Positions 1 to 12,800 of a stretch of DNA of 47,655 bases are shown here, piece after piece. Source of the DNA: Rodentolepis nana (taxonomy: Eukaryota; Platyhelminthes; Cestoda; Cyclophyllidea; Hymenolepididae); assembly GCA_900617975.1 (NCBI GenBank), contig UZAE01012029.1, forward strand, positions 1-47,655, given 5' to 3'. Every line of letters starts with the position of its first letter. The stretch's first letter is position 1. The notes below the pieces were generated by a model. The model was not told where the DNA came from. It saw only the letters and a list, made by a program, of their open reading frames with translations, and ran no database searches. A program made the translations under genes and the position numbers.

Positions 1-697
1 GAATTAAATACATGGGAGCAGCTGCATTCATTTTAAACTAGTTAAAATTTGTGGGACACGTCATCGCATGCCTGCACGCCATGATTGTGAGGTGCGACCG
101 TATAAACAGTGACCAATCATTAGCCTCTGTTTGTTTAACCTAATCCTCCATCCTGATCATGATTAAGCTTCCTGCGTTACACTTTATCCGCAATATCCGT
201 ACTGAATAAACGTGCTCCGTGCTACACGTCTGTTTCCTTTCATAGCTGGGCCATAGCTTAGCTGGTTCTGGGAGTCTAGCTAGATGTTGGAGAATCTGCC
301 ATAGAGATTTCTGAGTCGGTCAGGCTTTACTAGCGTAGCAATCCGCTACAAATCACTCCAGTATGGCACAGAAATAATATATGGCCAGTTTTAATCATCC
401 ACTAAGTTTCGTTTTTTTTTCAACGGTTTAGAAAGCACGTGATCTTACACGATATTGATCAACTTGGAATCTTAATTATAACTTGAATTAGCTTCAAATC
501 CACAGCTTTTAATTGCGAAATATCTCAATCTTTGCATACGCTAAGATACTGCTGAACCTGACTTATTGCAAAGAAAAAACTCAGAATAACAATAAAGTTT
601 GTAATTTTCAAGAAGTTGAATTGACTTGAGCAATTATTCCATATATTAAATGAATTTAATGCTCACATGACTTAATTTAAATAGTAAGTTGACTTAC
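1..697 (-). other. Intron after exon 32, running off the left edge
   Basis: I looked for the next USP9X block (a phase-1 entry exon) on the minus strand and saw none. No repeat was recognised. Confidence 0.6.
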
Positions 698-809
698 GAC
701 AGTTCCTGAACTGGTCAAAGTTGGACTGAAGAAGCATATGTGCCAAGAGAAGGTAGAAATTTCCCAATTCTTTACCCTGACTTGCTGTCCAGTTTCTCAG
801 GGCGCTCGC
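698..809 (-). CDS. USP9X: USP9X-like exon 32 (last exon seen)
   Basis: The exon has 112 bases, enters in phase 0 and leaves in phase 1. The acceptor is cttatcctctag and the donor is TGTC|GTAAGT. TASQGKELGNFYLLLAHML then LQSNFDQFRNC matches human [21 protein letters not shown]. At least about 250 human residues remain downstream, so the 3' end of the gene lies beyond the left edge. Confidence 0.92.
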
Positions 810-3800
810 CTAGAGGATAAGTAAAAACAAACGGACATTATCGGGCAAGCAATGTTGGGTCGCAATCGGTAGCTTAGATTCTAAGTATAGGGACAAGCAG
901 GTATACCGTTGGCCACATTTAGTCGGGCTTATCTGGGCCAAATTGAAGTCTTTAAATATTATTTGGTGAGTAAACACTTTTTGATAAACAGCAAAAACTG
1001 GAAAACCTAATATCTACTTACATTTGCAAGAGTAAACTAAGTTTTAATTATATAATCAATAGTATGCTACATTTTTTATCCAAAATTCGCACTCAATGTT
1101 TTTTAAGGATTAACGTTATAAATAGTTATAAATTATCCTATTTTTGCGCCAAAATTTCGAGCACCATTCGTTTTAACTAACCCAGGTAGGAAATCCAGCG
1201 TCTTTTTGTGGTGAGACAATTGAAGGTACAGCAATTGAAAGCGGTCCAGCTTCTGTTCCAATAGACGTTGAAATGGGATTGGGCGGAATTGGTGACAGTG
1301 CTCCTGTGTCGATTGATAAAGTTTCCTCGTGTTCAGAGTCCTCCTCAACCAAGAAGCAGAGTAGACGTCGTGTTCCACTTCGATTGCTTAGGTGGACACT
1401 GGCGTGAGGGCAGGTTTCAACATAACCCCGAAGGAGACCGAAGTAGGAACCACAATGGTGAGTGTATGTCGGCACTTCAACAGAGAGTAGGTCAAGAAGA
1501 TAATCCACCAAATTATTGAGTGCCGCGTCAAGCTGGAAATAAATATTAATTAAATAAATTATCCTTCCCATCATTAGTATGGTAATTTCAATCCAAAAGC
1601 ACCACATGAAAAGGACGACAAAGAATAAGTTTCCCTCCATAAAGTCTCTGTAATGCTATTTAATGCCATAGCACTGGATTTCAAAGATTATTCAAGATAA
1701 TCCGATGCTTGGATCTTCGACTGAATTCATAGCGGAAGATGGTTCTTTCTATAATCCTTGGCAATTGAGCTAAAGCCCATAAATGGTAAAAGCGGTTTTA
1801 TTACCAAATATGGTCGGTAAGAAACCATCAAACTGCAAGCTTAGCTAGCAACTCATGAAAATGACGACATAAAAAATATTCAAGTTATCAACTGTTATCG
1901 ACAAATTTTTATCGAAATTGGTTAGCAAGATTACACAGTTTGGGAATTAGTTGCGTTTTTCTTTGAAACATGCAGTAGGCTTTGTTGATAGTTCTCGTTA
2001 CATTCATTTTCAATTCTAATCTTTACAACGTTACAGCAGTTTAAGGTACTCACGCAGCAATTCCATAGATAGGTTGGTGGAATTCGGAACTCACCTATTT
2101 GAAGCCCCAGGATAAGTGATGGAAAACGTTTTTCCAAATAATCACTAAACCCAGTTACCTACACTTAATAATTATATTTAACGAGGTGGGGTGTGCGATA
2201 GACTTACCTCCACGTGGTGCATCCTGGGCAACGTATACTCATACGGCAAAAAAGTCTATTAACCGGCAGTTGACTTCTGACTTCAAAATACCATGGCACG
2301 ACTGCTTGTCATATTCGACCGCTTTCACAGTACTCATCTTACCCTTTTCTTTGCCTTTGTGTCTGTCTGCCTCTTTTACATCTGTGAATCGCTCTTCTGT
2401 TCCCCACCCCTAGACTTTCTGCTACTTTGATGAACCTTCCCTCTGTGAAGCCCGAAGTCAATTAAAGGGCTAATGATAGCTATGAAAACGCCTGCCATTT
2501 GAAATAAATAAAATATTTAACGAGGTTAACTGAATTATGGGGAATTAACCCTTTAACGCCCTAGGACCGTATGGTTCTCTTTTATTATAGGCTCTATTGA
2601 TACTAGACACGTTTAAACCATTTTCAATACATTTCTTTAGCCTCCGTCTGATACCACCAAAACTAGTCACGTCGGCAGTATCAGCCTGCGGTGAGACGCA
2701 TGAGAGAGGTGACACATGATCTACTTAAATAGGCAGTCCTCTTAGGAAATAAGCTCCATTGGCACAAGACTCATAATTGAAGGCACTATTGGCCTTTTGA
2801 AATATGTTCACTGCATCTCTGTAGCCCTCGCCTGATACTGCCGATACTCATCATGTCGGCGGCAACAGACATGAGTGATTGCGGTTGGGTGCAGTTTTCA
2901 GAAAACTAAATCGGGTGCTAAAGCGTTGAAAAAGAAATTTCATTCCATAGATAAGCTCATAACTCAGTCTGAGTGAAAATGAGACGGTATTTTATGCGCA
3001 CCTTAGTTCAATTTTACATTTGCCGTTTTTTACTGTTTGTTTGGAACATTGACCAAAAACTAGTTTTTAAATGAACTTATTTGCATTCCGCTTGACAAGC
3101 CAACGAATTGCGACCTGTCTTTGGACAATCATTTATCATTTCGAAATTCGAAGTCAGCCCATAATTTCAAAAAAAAATCGTATAAATATTAGTATTTCAG
3201 TCAAATTAAGTTTCACCAATGCAGATACCCATTTCAGACATCCGAAACATTTGTATACCCAAGTTGGCAAAAAACTGATTTTTTCATTGCATTTTTTTAT
3301 CAAGATTCGAAATTGATACCGCAAATTTTGGCTCTGAGAAGTGCGCAAAGATTTTTCGAATTCCAAATAAATGCCTCAACAAGAAACTTCACCAGCGATT
3401 TGAACAAATGTGTAACAAAACACACACCACGGCAGTATTAAAACTAACAGCTCAATTATTTCTAAATCATCGATTTGGATTTAAATTCCAACTATATCAC
3501 TGAAATAATTGAAGCCTATTTTAAATAATTAGAGGCATCATTTATAAAGTATTACAAGGAATATAACATGTTGAAGTAGTCAGGTAAACAGTAAGTAGAA
3601 TTGGTTGACACTTGATCGAAACCAGGATCAGGCTTAGTTTAACTATCATCATCTGATGGAAGGAGCAGAAGTATAGCGAGTATAGCGCTTATTGGATTCA
3701 TGATCCTCTCAGGCATGTACAGTAATTGAAAGCAAAATAATCGATAGTTATTAACGGTTGCAATGAATGCACTTATATAATTTAACAACAAAATGAAGGA

Positions 3801-6800
3801 ACAAAATAGATTGACTCTAGAATAATAAACGACTAGATCGAGATCATAAAGAAATTAGGACATATTCTCTTCAATTATAATTCCCTTGTTTGTAATGTGA
3901 GGGAAAAATTACTGAGCAAATCAACTCATATTTTGTTTCTCAAGAGACCTCGGTGCTAATCAGATGGAACTTGCATAACCCAAAGAATGGAGTAAGTATT
4001 GACGAAGAGAACCTAATCCAAACCAGAAAATTTGTTTTTAAGACTGAAATTTTCCAATTTATTTTAGTCATCCTTTCACTGTATCATACTTTTATCTTCA
4101 ATAGATACTTTTGTTAACATGGGCTAAATAGCATTTGGGCATTATTCAAACCTGAATAAGATAGATCCACGAGTCTCGCCATGCAAATTAATTGGAATCA
4201 ACTTGAATCAATTTAGCAACACTGATTGCATAGAGATAAGTACCCTTTTGATCATTTTCATATTAATAAATAGTTCATACACGAAATTATGCAATATACT
4301 CCCATTTTACTTTATAATTAAATGAATCGTTGGGGCTAAGTAAATTAAAATATTAAAGAGCTGTCAGCATATTTTGAATATGTGGCTGAATAATGGACCG
4401 TCAACAAGATTGAGTACACTTTCCTATAATTCATTACCGAGCAAATTTATTAGATCTAGCGCACTCAGTGTATGTCGCATACCCTCGTTAGTTAAGTCAA
4501 AATGATGAAACAACTCCACTGTCCATAAACGGCGCTTATAATGAAATTAAAGTGTGGTGCTAAACTTTGGACCAAAATAATTGTGTTGACTGGGTCGGGT
4601 AGCTTTGAAATTAATGAGAATTTAGCTTTCTTAACGCTGTATTTATGTGGCTAAGTCGCGCTATACTTTTCAGTTCACATGATCTATCATGTAGCACATG
4701 TGTTTATGGGTTACGATTTTTAAGGCCAACAGTAGACAAAATCTAGATGTTTGACTAACCAACATAATGGACATATATTAAAGAGGCAATCGATGACTTC
4801 CTGTGCTTTGGAACTGACATCATATCCATGACGGTTGTGATCATTTCAAGGCACAAGAGATGCAAAACTCCCAATATCTAATACAATAGGAAATCTATTG
4901 AGTGGCTTACTCACATTTGTTTATTAATTGAACTTAATTACCTACCTCCTTCGTAATTTCTATGACTCATCCCCCTTTTTTGACCTCAAAACTCCCAATC
5001 CAGTATCACGCGTTATCTATCACTTTTGATTAAGACTACCATTTAGCCACTTTCAATTTACTATTGTGAAGATGCGCTTTCTCTCTATCCTCTCCTAGTG
5101 TAAGCAACCTCTTTCATACCCCCATCAAACTTCTCAGTGAGAAATTTCTAAATCTAATTACAACTATAGCTCAGCCTCACGCCAGTGACACTTTCTTTCA
5201 TTAACAACAGCCCACTTTCCAAACAGCTTTACTTAAATAAAAAAGTTCAAATTCAGAGACGAAGTGAATTACTTCCTGCATGAACTATGCAATATCACTT
5301 TCATTACAATCTTAAGACTAGTAATCGTTAAAAAGTCTACTTATTATGCATAGTCCGATTAAAGTAGTATCACTGACATAACAATAATTCTAAACATCAA
5401 ATTCACCATAAAAGACACACACAAAGCATATTTCTTGGTTAGGAAAGTTAAATACGGAATCCAAACAGTTGCTCTCGTGATTCATAATTTAATAAAAAAA
5501 ACAAAATGATAAGAACCATGACTTCTAGTAGCAATGAAGCAAAATTTTCCACAACTTTGAATAAAGACCACACGTATATATGAAAATGTAAGAGAATCCA
5601 GCTGAAGCTTAAGAAATATTCACCAAGAAAGGCAATTTGATTCCAATTTACTAAGCTAATTTTGCAACAACATTAAAAGCGAAATAATTTGCATTCATTT
5701 CAGTTAACTTCTAATTTACTCCCCGGAAATAGTCCATTCTTCAATTCCGGATTTTGCAAACTCATACCAAAAATGGAGTTCTAGAAAAGCATATAATTTT
5801 AAAATTTTATTAAAATGGCCTTTTGCAATAGAGGAACCCGGAAATTGACAACTAGATCATTCTCGTATAAGAAGTATAAAGGAGTAAAAGTATTGATTTT
5901 TTGCTGAAACTTTGAATTGAACAGGATTCCGTAAAGTAAGCTAAACTTCAATACAAATGAAATTTTTTGGCCTCCGTGCAATTGACAGTTCATTCTTCTA
6001 TTTAATGATTAGAAAGACTTCTTGTTAAGGGAATTGAAGCAGAAATGGAACAATTCTTTGCCAGGAAGTGAATTAAAAGCAACACATAGAAGACTGTGGT
6101 TCTTGTAGAAGAATAAATATACAAAATTATTAGAATGAATTGATTTCATTCATTTTGGAACTCTGCTTTGAAATGAGTGACTAATTAAATTTGAAATGCT
6201 TTATATCTTTCAAATGAAAATAGTCTGGTCCATTTACCCAAATAACTTTTAAATACGTTTAGTGAGTCCCCTGAATTATTGTTTTTCCTTATGCGTATCT
6301 TACCTTGATAGCATCTTTGTTAACAGTGCCCATTTGGTTGCTGAAACTTCTGTAGTCTGTGCGCTTCCAAGTATTTCGATTCTTGAATTTATGTACGAAT
6401 CGAATTCCATGAATATGCAGGTTCTCAAAGATTGGTTAAAATACTCAACTGCATTCCCAAAACCATTAAAAGAAACTTTGATTTGACATGTATTTTATAT
6501 GGTTGATATTTGTATCACTTTCTTCAATCGGCTCCAAAGACATGGATTCGAGACCAAAGAATCTTTTGAGAATTAGACAGAGAGACATGCGAACGAATCA
6601 ACTTCTCGTTCAACGATTGCATTGACTGTCTACACTTTCGATTAGACCCTAAAATCTGAAACATGAATATAACGACCAAATGATCCTCAGAAGCCCTTCA
6701 TTCGTACAAAGATATTACGAGTCAATACACTCGTACTGTAGTGCTTGTTAGAGCTCTAGTTCATCAAAAATCAAACACTGAAACCCAAATTGCTCAAGAT

Positions 6801-9800
6801 TTTGGACTTTTTCCTATTTAAAAATACAATACTTTCTTCTAATTCACGTGAGTTTCAAATTAAGCATAGTAGGAACATTTGAAAACAGTAAAGTATGTAG
6901 CAGATCGATACATTTATAAGCCTCGACTTATCCTCAGTAATCTCTACGACAAAATACCGTAGTAAGGAAGGGCTTCTGAAGTCAACTAAGCTACCTACAC
7001 GATATAGGGAAACAGATGTATTGCGTGGAACATTCTTATTTGGGCTGTAAGTTGGGTTGTGTGGGTGATGACATGGAGCTTAACCATTAGACACTGTTTG
7101 GGTACGATTACTCTAAATTTACTATTAATTTCAGATTGGTCGAGGGGTTTCTGCCCTCGTGATCTCATTTGCTCTTTTGTGTGATCAACTTCATATTCCA
7201 GAATGTTCGAACACGCAAGCACTTCTCCAGCGTAGCGTTATGCTCCCCACAAATAAATGCAATACATTATGAAAGAAGGTATGTTTTTACTTTAGTATTA
7301 CATTTAGATCCGCATGTTTTCTATTTATGAGAGAATATTGCATGTAGATTTTTTAAGTCAGTCAAAATAGCTTATATCGGATAATAATTTACCATATTTC
7401 CAATGGCTGTTCATATTTATGGCATTTAAAATATTCAGTTTCAATGTGGTTATTAATCTATTAATTTTAATTAAGAAAGTATAAAATGAAATCAGTAACA
7501 GATATCGTATTTCAGGCCATAAATTTATTTTTCAGCAATTATTCTCTCTTGTAAAAGGTATTTTCCAAATCCCCTAAGTTACTCTTTTCTTCTAAAGATC
7601 CTCAAATTGACTAACATTGGATCGACACCAAACGTTTGAAGAAGACATTCTGGGATATATATATAACGTCTTAATCATAACACACAAATGAATTTGGTAC
7701 TTTAACTCCTTGCTGATCAAAGAACCTGAAGACTAGTGGTCCGGTTGATAGGACAAAGGCAATATCTGCATTTTTGTGGGCACTGCCATACAATTGATGG
7801 CCTTGCATTTAAATGACATTTGGTTCAACTCAGTTTAAGTTGCCTTTTCAATTTACAGAAACTGGATTTGACCATATTGGATGTTTTGACAACGGAAGAT
7901 CCGTTTGACATTTCAAGATCGATTTGCTTTGGTCATAATCTTGGTCTTTGACGATGAAAAATGTTTTCAAGCATGAGTCCACTAAAAATGCGTATTCCAC
8001 TATTATTCCTATAAAATTTGGAAGTTATTTATTTAGAAAGCAATCATAGTTACTCGTAAAACTTGACCTAGACTAGTGCATGGGGTAAGAAACTATCTTC
8101 ATAACACAGAAGAGTCTTAATAACCATCTTTCATTTATAAAGCTCGAATACATTGCGCGGATCCGTATTCCTAACAACAATTCTAATCCAAATTCGGAAG
8201 CACCAAATAGAAAGAGTTTCCTGTTTCCGAACTGAACGCGAGCATAGCTAGAACGAGTTTTCAGCATTTTATTGAAATTAAGCGAATGTGCATAAGTTAT
8301 ACTTACGATACTTGCGTCCTTTGAGGCATAGAATGTGCTCAGTACAATTCCGACAAGCCGAGCAGATTGATGTCTCAGTTGGGGTTTTGGGCACGCAAGC
8401 ACATAATTCCTGGAAAAACATCGAGACTGTGTGGTTTCATTAAAAATTTTACTTAAATTCATTAAGTAGAACCTACAAAATAGGCTTGGTTGGTGAGCGA
8501 ACAAGAAAGCCCAGCGACCAGGAAATAGCTTGCGCATTTGCAGTCATTAAAGCAAGTAGGGTTTCCATCCAATGGGTGTCCAACTTCGTGCCTGCTTCTT
8601 GAAGACTAGCCTGTTCTGATGCCGAGGTATGATGGTGACTTGACTTCTCTCCACCATTCTGAGGTGCTGGTGCACAAAGACCGAGGAGTCGTTTGCAAAG
8701 TTCTGGTGAAATTGACACCTTCACGGAGGCGTGGAGTGCCAGATAGGTGGCAAAGAGAAAGTTTGCCACCATTTGACAGCCCATTATTGCTCGCTCCGGT
8801 TCCAGTTGCAATGCAGCTGTGTCCACCTTTAATAAATTTGTCAAATGTTGAGCTCATCTCCTTCGGGGTTTGTACTTGTAAGACAAAACCGAATCTAACT
8901 ACTAATGTCTCCAAAATTTCAATATTTTAGTTAAATTATTAATTATCATTTATTATTAGGAAAAAGTACATTCTCTTTTCATTTCCCGAAAGACTTCGAG
9001 TCACCATTCTACTGGAATCTAGAATGAAAGAATGAAAGCGATTTATCGGAAACCATTGTAAATAGTCATTCTTCAACAACTTTTAGGTTTTTCAACTTTG
9101 AAAAAATTTCGGCTAGGATATATTTCTCAGAACCTCTAATTGTCAGTTCATTTGTCAATTCATCCAAGGTGTCTTATTGGCCTGTTTTAATTTAATTGCA
9201 GTAACTCAAAAACATCCTTACTCAATTTTATACCAGTCGCGATCTGCGCCTGTATGCCTTAAAGGAACTTGAGGGTGTTTCGTTCCATCTGAAGAGCATT
9301 AAGTGAACAAGAGATTTGGTCTTGCTTGTAAATAAGTAGCTCCGTACTTCAGAAAACTTTTTCGTATATCTTTAAAGAATAGATTGTAGCCTCAGTGTAG
9401 CGTTTAGCGTTGCAATGTACTTAACTCCTTAAAGCTAAGATTTTGGTTTTGTACATGAGTAGCTGCTTCAATCATTCAATCATGCTTTAAACACTTATAG
9501 GGGAGCTTAACCTTTTTTATTAATCTTCTCTTTTTAAACGCCTCGAATTATGCGTACCCTCGGAATGGCTGATTTTAAAAGACTGAGTGGTAATAACGGT
9601 AGTCCCATATTTAATCTAAATATGAAGTTGAATCGTTTAAATCAACAGGATTTTATGTTCTATTTCAACTTGTCAACAAACTGTATTTGGTGATTGAGTA
9701 CTTAAGAACTTGTTTTAAAAATAAAGAAAATTTCAAATGCTTGAAAGAAAGTAGTCATTTACTGCATCTGAGTTATATATAATTCAAACTGATTTACTTT

Positions 9801-12800
9801 AGATGGGTTTTGCAAAGTCGATTGGTAGTAGAAGGATATTCTACTTTGAAATACTTACAAGCACTCCTTGGGCTAGGTTATACGTGAAACTGACATAATC
9901 CGGTGAAAGTATACTCTGATCTCTCAAGAATGCCAGATTTTGTTTTCTAATCCGATGAAGCATTTCATCAGCAGACGATGAAGCGTTATCAGCGTTGGTC
10001 CCACTACCTGCAGTCGGAAGCGTCGAATCCACTGGAGAGTCAGAGCGTATCTCCCCAGTCAATGAATCCTTTCTGCCATCTAATCCACCATTACTTCCAC
10101 TGAGAGCAAAAAGACAAGTGGAAGATGGTCTACCACTTGGAATGGGAGAAGCACGAAGGTGGTTGGAAGTCTGTCCCAAGGAAAGTTGTGGTTGACGCGT
10201 TACAGATGTGGTGTTTGTTGAATTGGAGTGGAGAGGTCGACTGAATTGAACTGATCGGTGGCTCCCTCGTGGCACAGGACTATGAACTAGGTCAACGGAA
10301 AACCGGGGTTTTTGAGAGCGTCCTTCGTCGACTAGAAGAAGAAATGAATAAATACCGAGTTGGTTTAATTTGTGTTATATGGGTCAAACGTTCAGTGAGT
10401 AAGTATACATGATAATGTGCATTGTTATTGTAAATTGAAGTTATGTTTGCTGCTTTGAGTAACACAAAAGTCATGCGCATTCATGCTAAGCTTTTAGTGT
10501 AACTAGAACGTTGGATCGAACTATCCCTTGAAGCCACTTATAATTTCTCCTTTTAAAATATGCTGAAATGCAGTGGGAGAAAAGATAGTGAAAAAGAAAA
10601 CAAAACTGGTATCATTCACAAATTAGTGAAAAGCCACAACATCGGAAGTGTCTTCTCTGCCTCGGATCAATTATATTCAATGCTGCAAGGGGATGCTGGA
10701 ATGCAGGCTGCAAACGTAACAATGCACTTGAAACTGAAAATGGTAGATAGGTCATGTTTCGGGAACATTCTGTGAGTATTTCTCTGGAATTGTACGCAAT
10801 GGACAAGTAGGCAATAACTCTATAAACAAAAGGATATCGTGCAAATGCATTACTGTCTGTTAATTCAAACAAAATTCGGTATTTATACACGGCATATAAG
10901 TAATTAATTTTTCTTCAAAAGTTCAAAGAAAAACTCAGTCGAAAGAGCATTACACGAATGCAAGGAACTTACAGGAAAAGGACGATTGGCAGAATTTCAA
11001 AAATTGACCTTGTGAAGTGTAATTGTTTGAAAAGTTAAGAGTGTCCACTTTATTTAATCAGCAATTATAACACCTACTGATTTACAATTAACGTGAACCG
11101 TGTTTATATTCGTACAAAACAAACAGATTTAGACCTAAGGACTGGTGTGTTCAAATTCAAATATCACTTTCTTTTGATGTTATTATCCTCATTAGATTGG
11201 CATATAGTGGCGATTATACTTGCAGTTTAATGTGCTCAATTCAGCCCATCTTGATGTTCAGACAACCAAGGAGCAGTAAAATACGGACGTTCTGATATTG
11301 GTAAATTATACATTCATGACAGAAATTTTTTAAACAACTCCCTTCATAATCATTAGTAGGTCTATTCCTCCTATAAATATATAGTATCACTTAAATCAGT
11401 ATTTGGAAAACTAACGTTTATGGTAAACGCGGGTGCGCGATAGACTTACTTCCACGTGGTGCACACTGGTCAACGTATACTCATACAGCAAAAAGTCTAT
11501 AAATCGGCAGTTGACACCTCACTTTAAACTACCATGACCCAACTGTATGCCAAACTCCACTATTTCCACAGTATCCTCCTAACCTTACTCTCGACCCTTA
11601 GTCTGTCTCCCCTACATCTGCGCATCACTCTTCTGTTCCTCCTTTCTACTTTTTGTGACTTTGATGATCCTCCCCTCTGTGAAGCCCAAATTCAACTGAC
11701 AGACTAATGATAACTATCAAAAAGCCTGTTATTCGATGTAAATGTTCATAGACGTTCTTATTAAGATAGCTTACGCGTGGAAAAGAGAGATTTTTCAAAA
11801 CTGAGAGAGCTATGTCGATTTCGTCTTAAGCCGAGAGTATTTAGAGAGGATCGCTTCTTTATGGATGCCCCTGATGGGTGCCTCGAACGTTGATTATCCC
11901 CGGATTGCAAGCTATTGTAAGCCACTTGCGCAGAGGTTGTAGTAGGAACCCGTTGGTAGAATAGTAAGTAAGCACTGTAATTGCGTGTTCGTTTTTCTGG
12001 TGGTCGACCTTGAAACAGGCGCATAAATCAGTAAAATTTTAATTAAAGGCGTATATAACTCATTTTCCACAAATTATTTATTTTTTACATAAAAATAAAT
12101 ACTGTTAATACGAATTTAATTTATTATATAGATAATCATCTTTATGCTTACTTACCTTTTACTTGTGAAGCACTGACAAGTTTATGGCATTTTTGAATAT
12201 AGGACTTATTTGTTTTAATAAAATAATAAATGGAAGTAAAGTATTAATAAAAAATGCACCTGGAGTTTCAGCGAGGTATGTCCCTCCAAAGCATTCTTGC
12301 TGAAGAAACTCATCTGTCATATCGACTTCCTCAATATAGGTGTCGTTGAATTTTAACCATCGTTCAGGTTGGCTTGCGTCTTTGCCAGTGGCGATATCAT
12401 CTGCCCCTTGGGTTAGAGTATCGGCTAAAAGTTTACAAATGTGAATGACATATGGTACTTTCAGACATAGCGATATAAAGGTAGGGAATGCCATCTCTGC
12501 ATATTAAATCGAAGGCGGAAGGGCGACTTACTTCTAACGAAATTGCGAATTGGATTTTGAAAATTATGTGGACCCAACATGGCGGTTATTGATTGCGATC
12601 TCTCTCGATCAAAGCCTTTATATCTGCAAAAGATGATCATCAAAATAAGTAAATAAAGTTAGAGTAATTTTAAATTTTAACAACCAACATTAGCACAGAC
12701 TGTTAATCTCGTCTGAAATTTACAGTTAACTGACCTGAAATACACGTGACAGCTTTTAACCGATTTTTGCTTGACTACAGACAAACAATCAAAAAGAGGC

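Larger units (their letters stand above)
1533..8306 (-). other. Intron 30 (6.8 kb, the largest)
   Basis: It contains SINE-like copy 1 and MITE-like copy A near its 3' end. The remaining stretch from 2930 to 8306 is AT-rich, with only short scattered open frames and no recognisable gene, RNA or repeat. Flanking exons 30 and 31 are both in phase 0, and human USP9X has only about 25 residues between these blocks, so no exon is expected here. Confidence 0.8.

Noticed and set aside
2188..2260. tRNA-derived head of the SINE
   Set aside because: No A box or GGTTCGA-type B box at tRNA spacing and no cloverleaf by eye; origin left open.
2470..2500. Hammerhead-ribozyme-like core (ctaatga...gaaa) near the SINE 3' end
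   Set aside because: The invariant CTGANGA core is absent in all seven copies, the GAAA box is not conserved, and no closing stems fit.
10560..10775. 71-codon plus-strand open frame with a Lys/Glu-rich start in intron 27
   Set aside because: It has a passing resemblance to transposase N-termini but no conserved motif and no continuation; too short to support.
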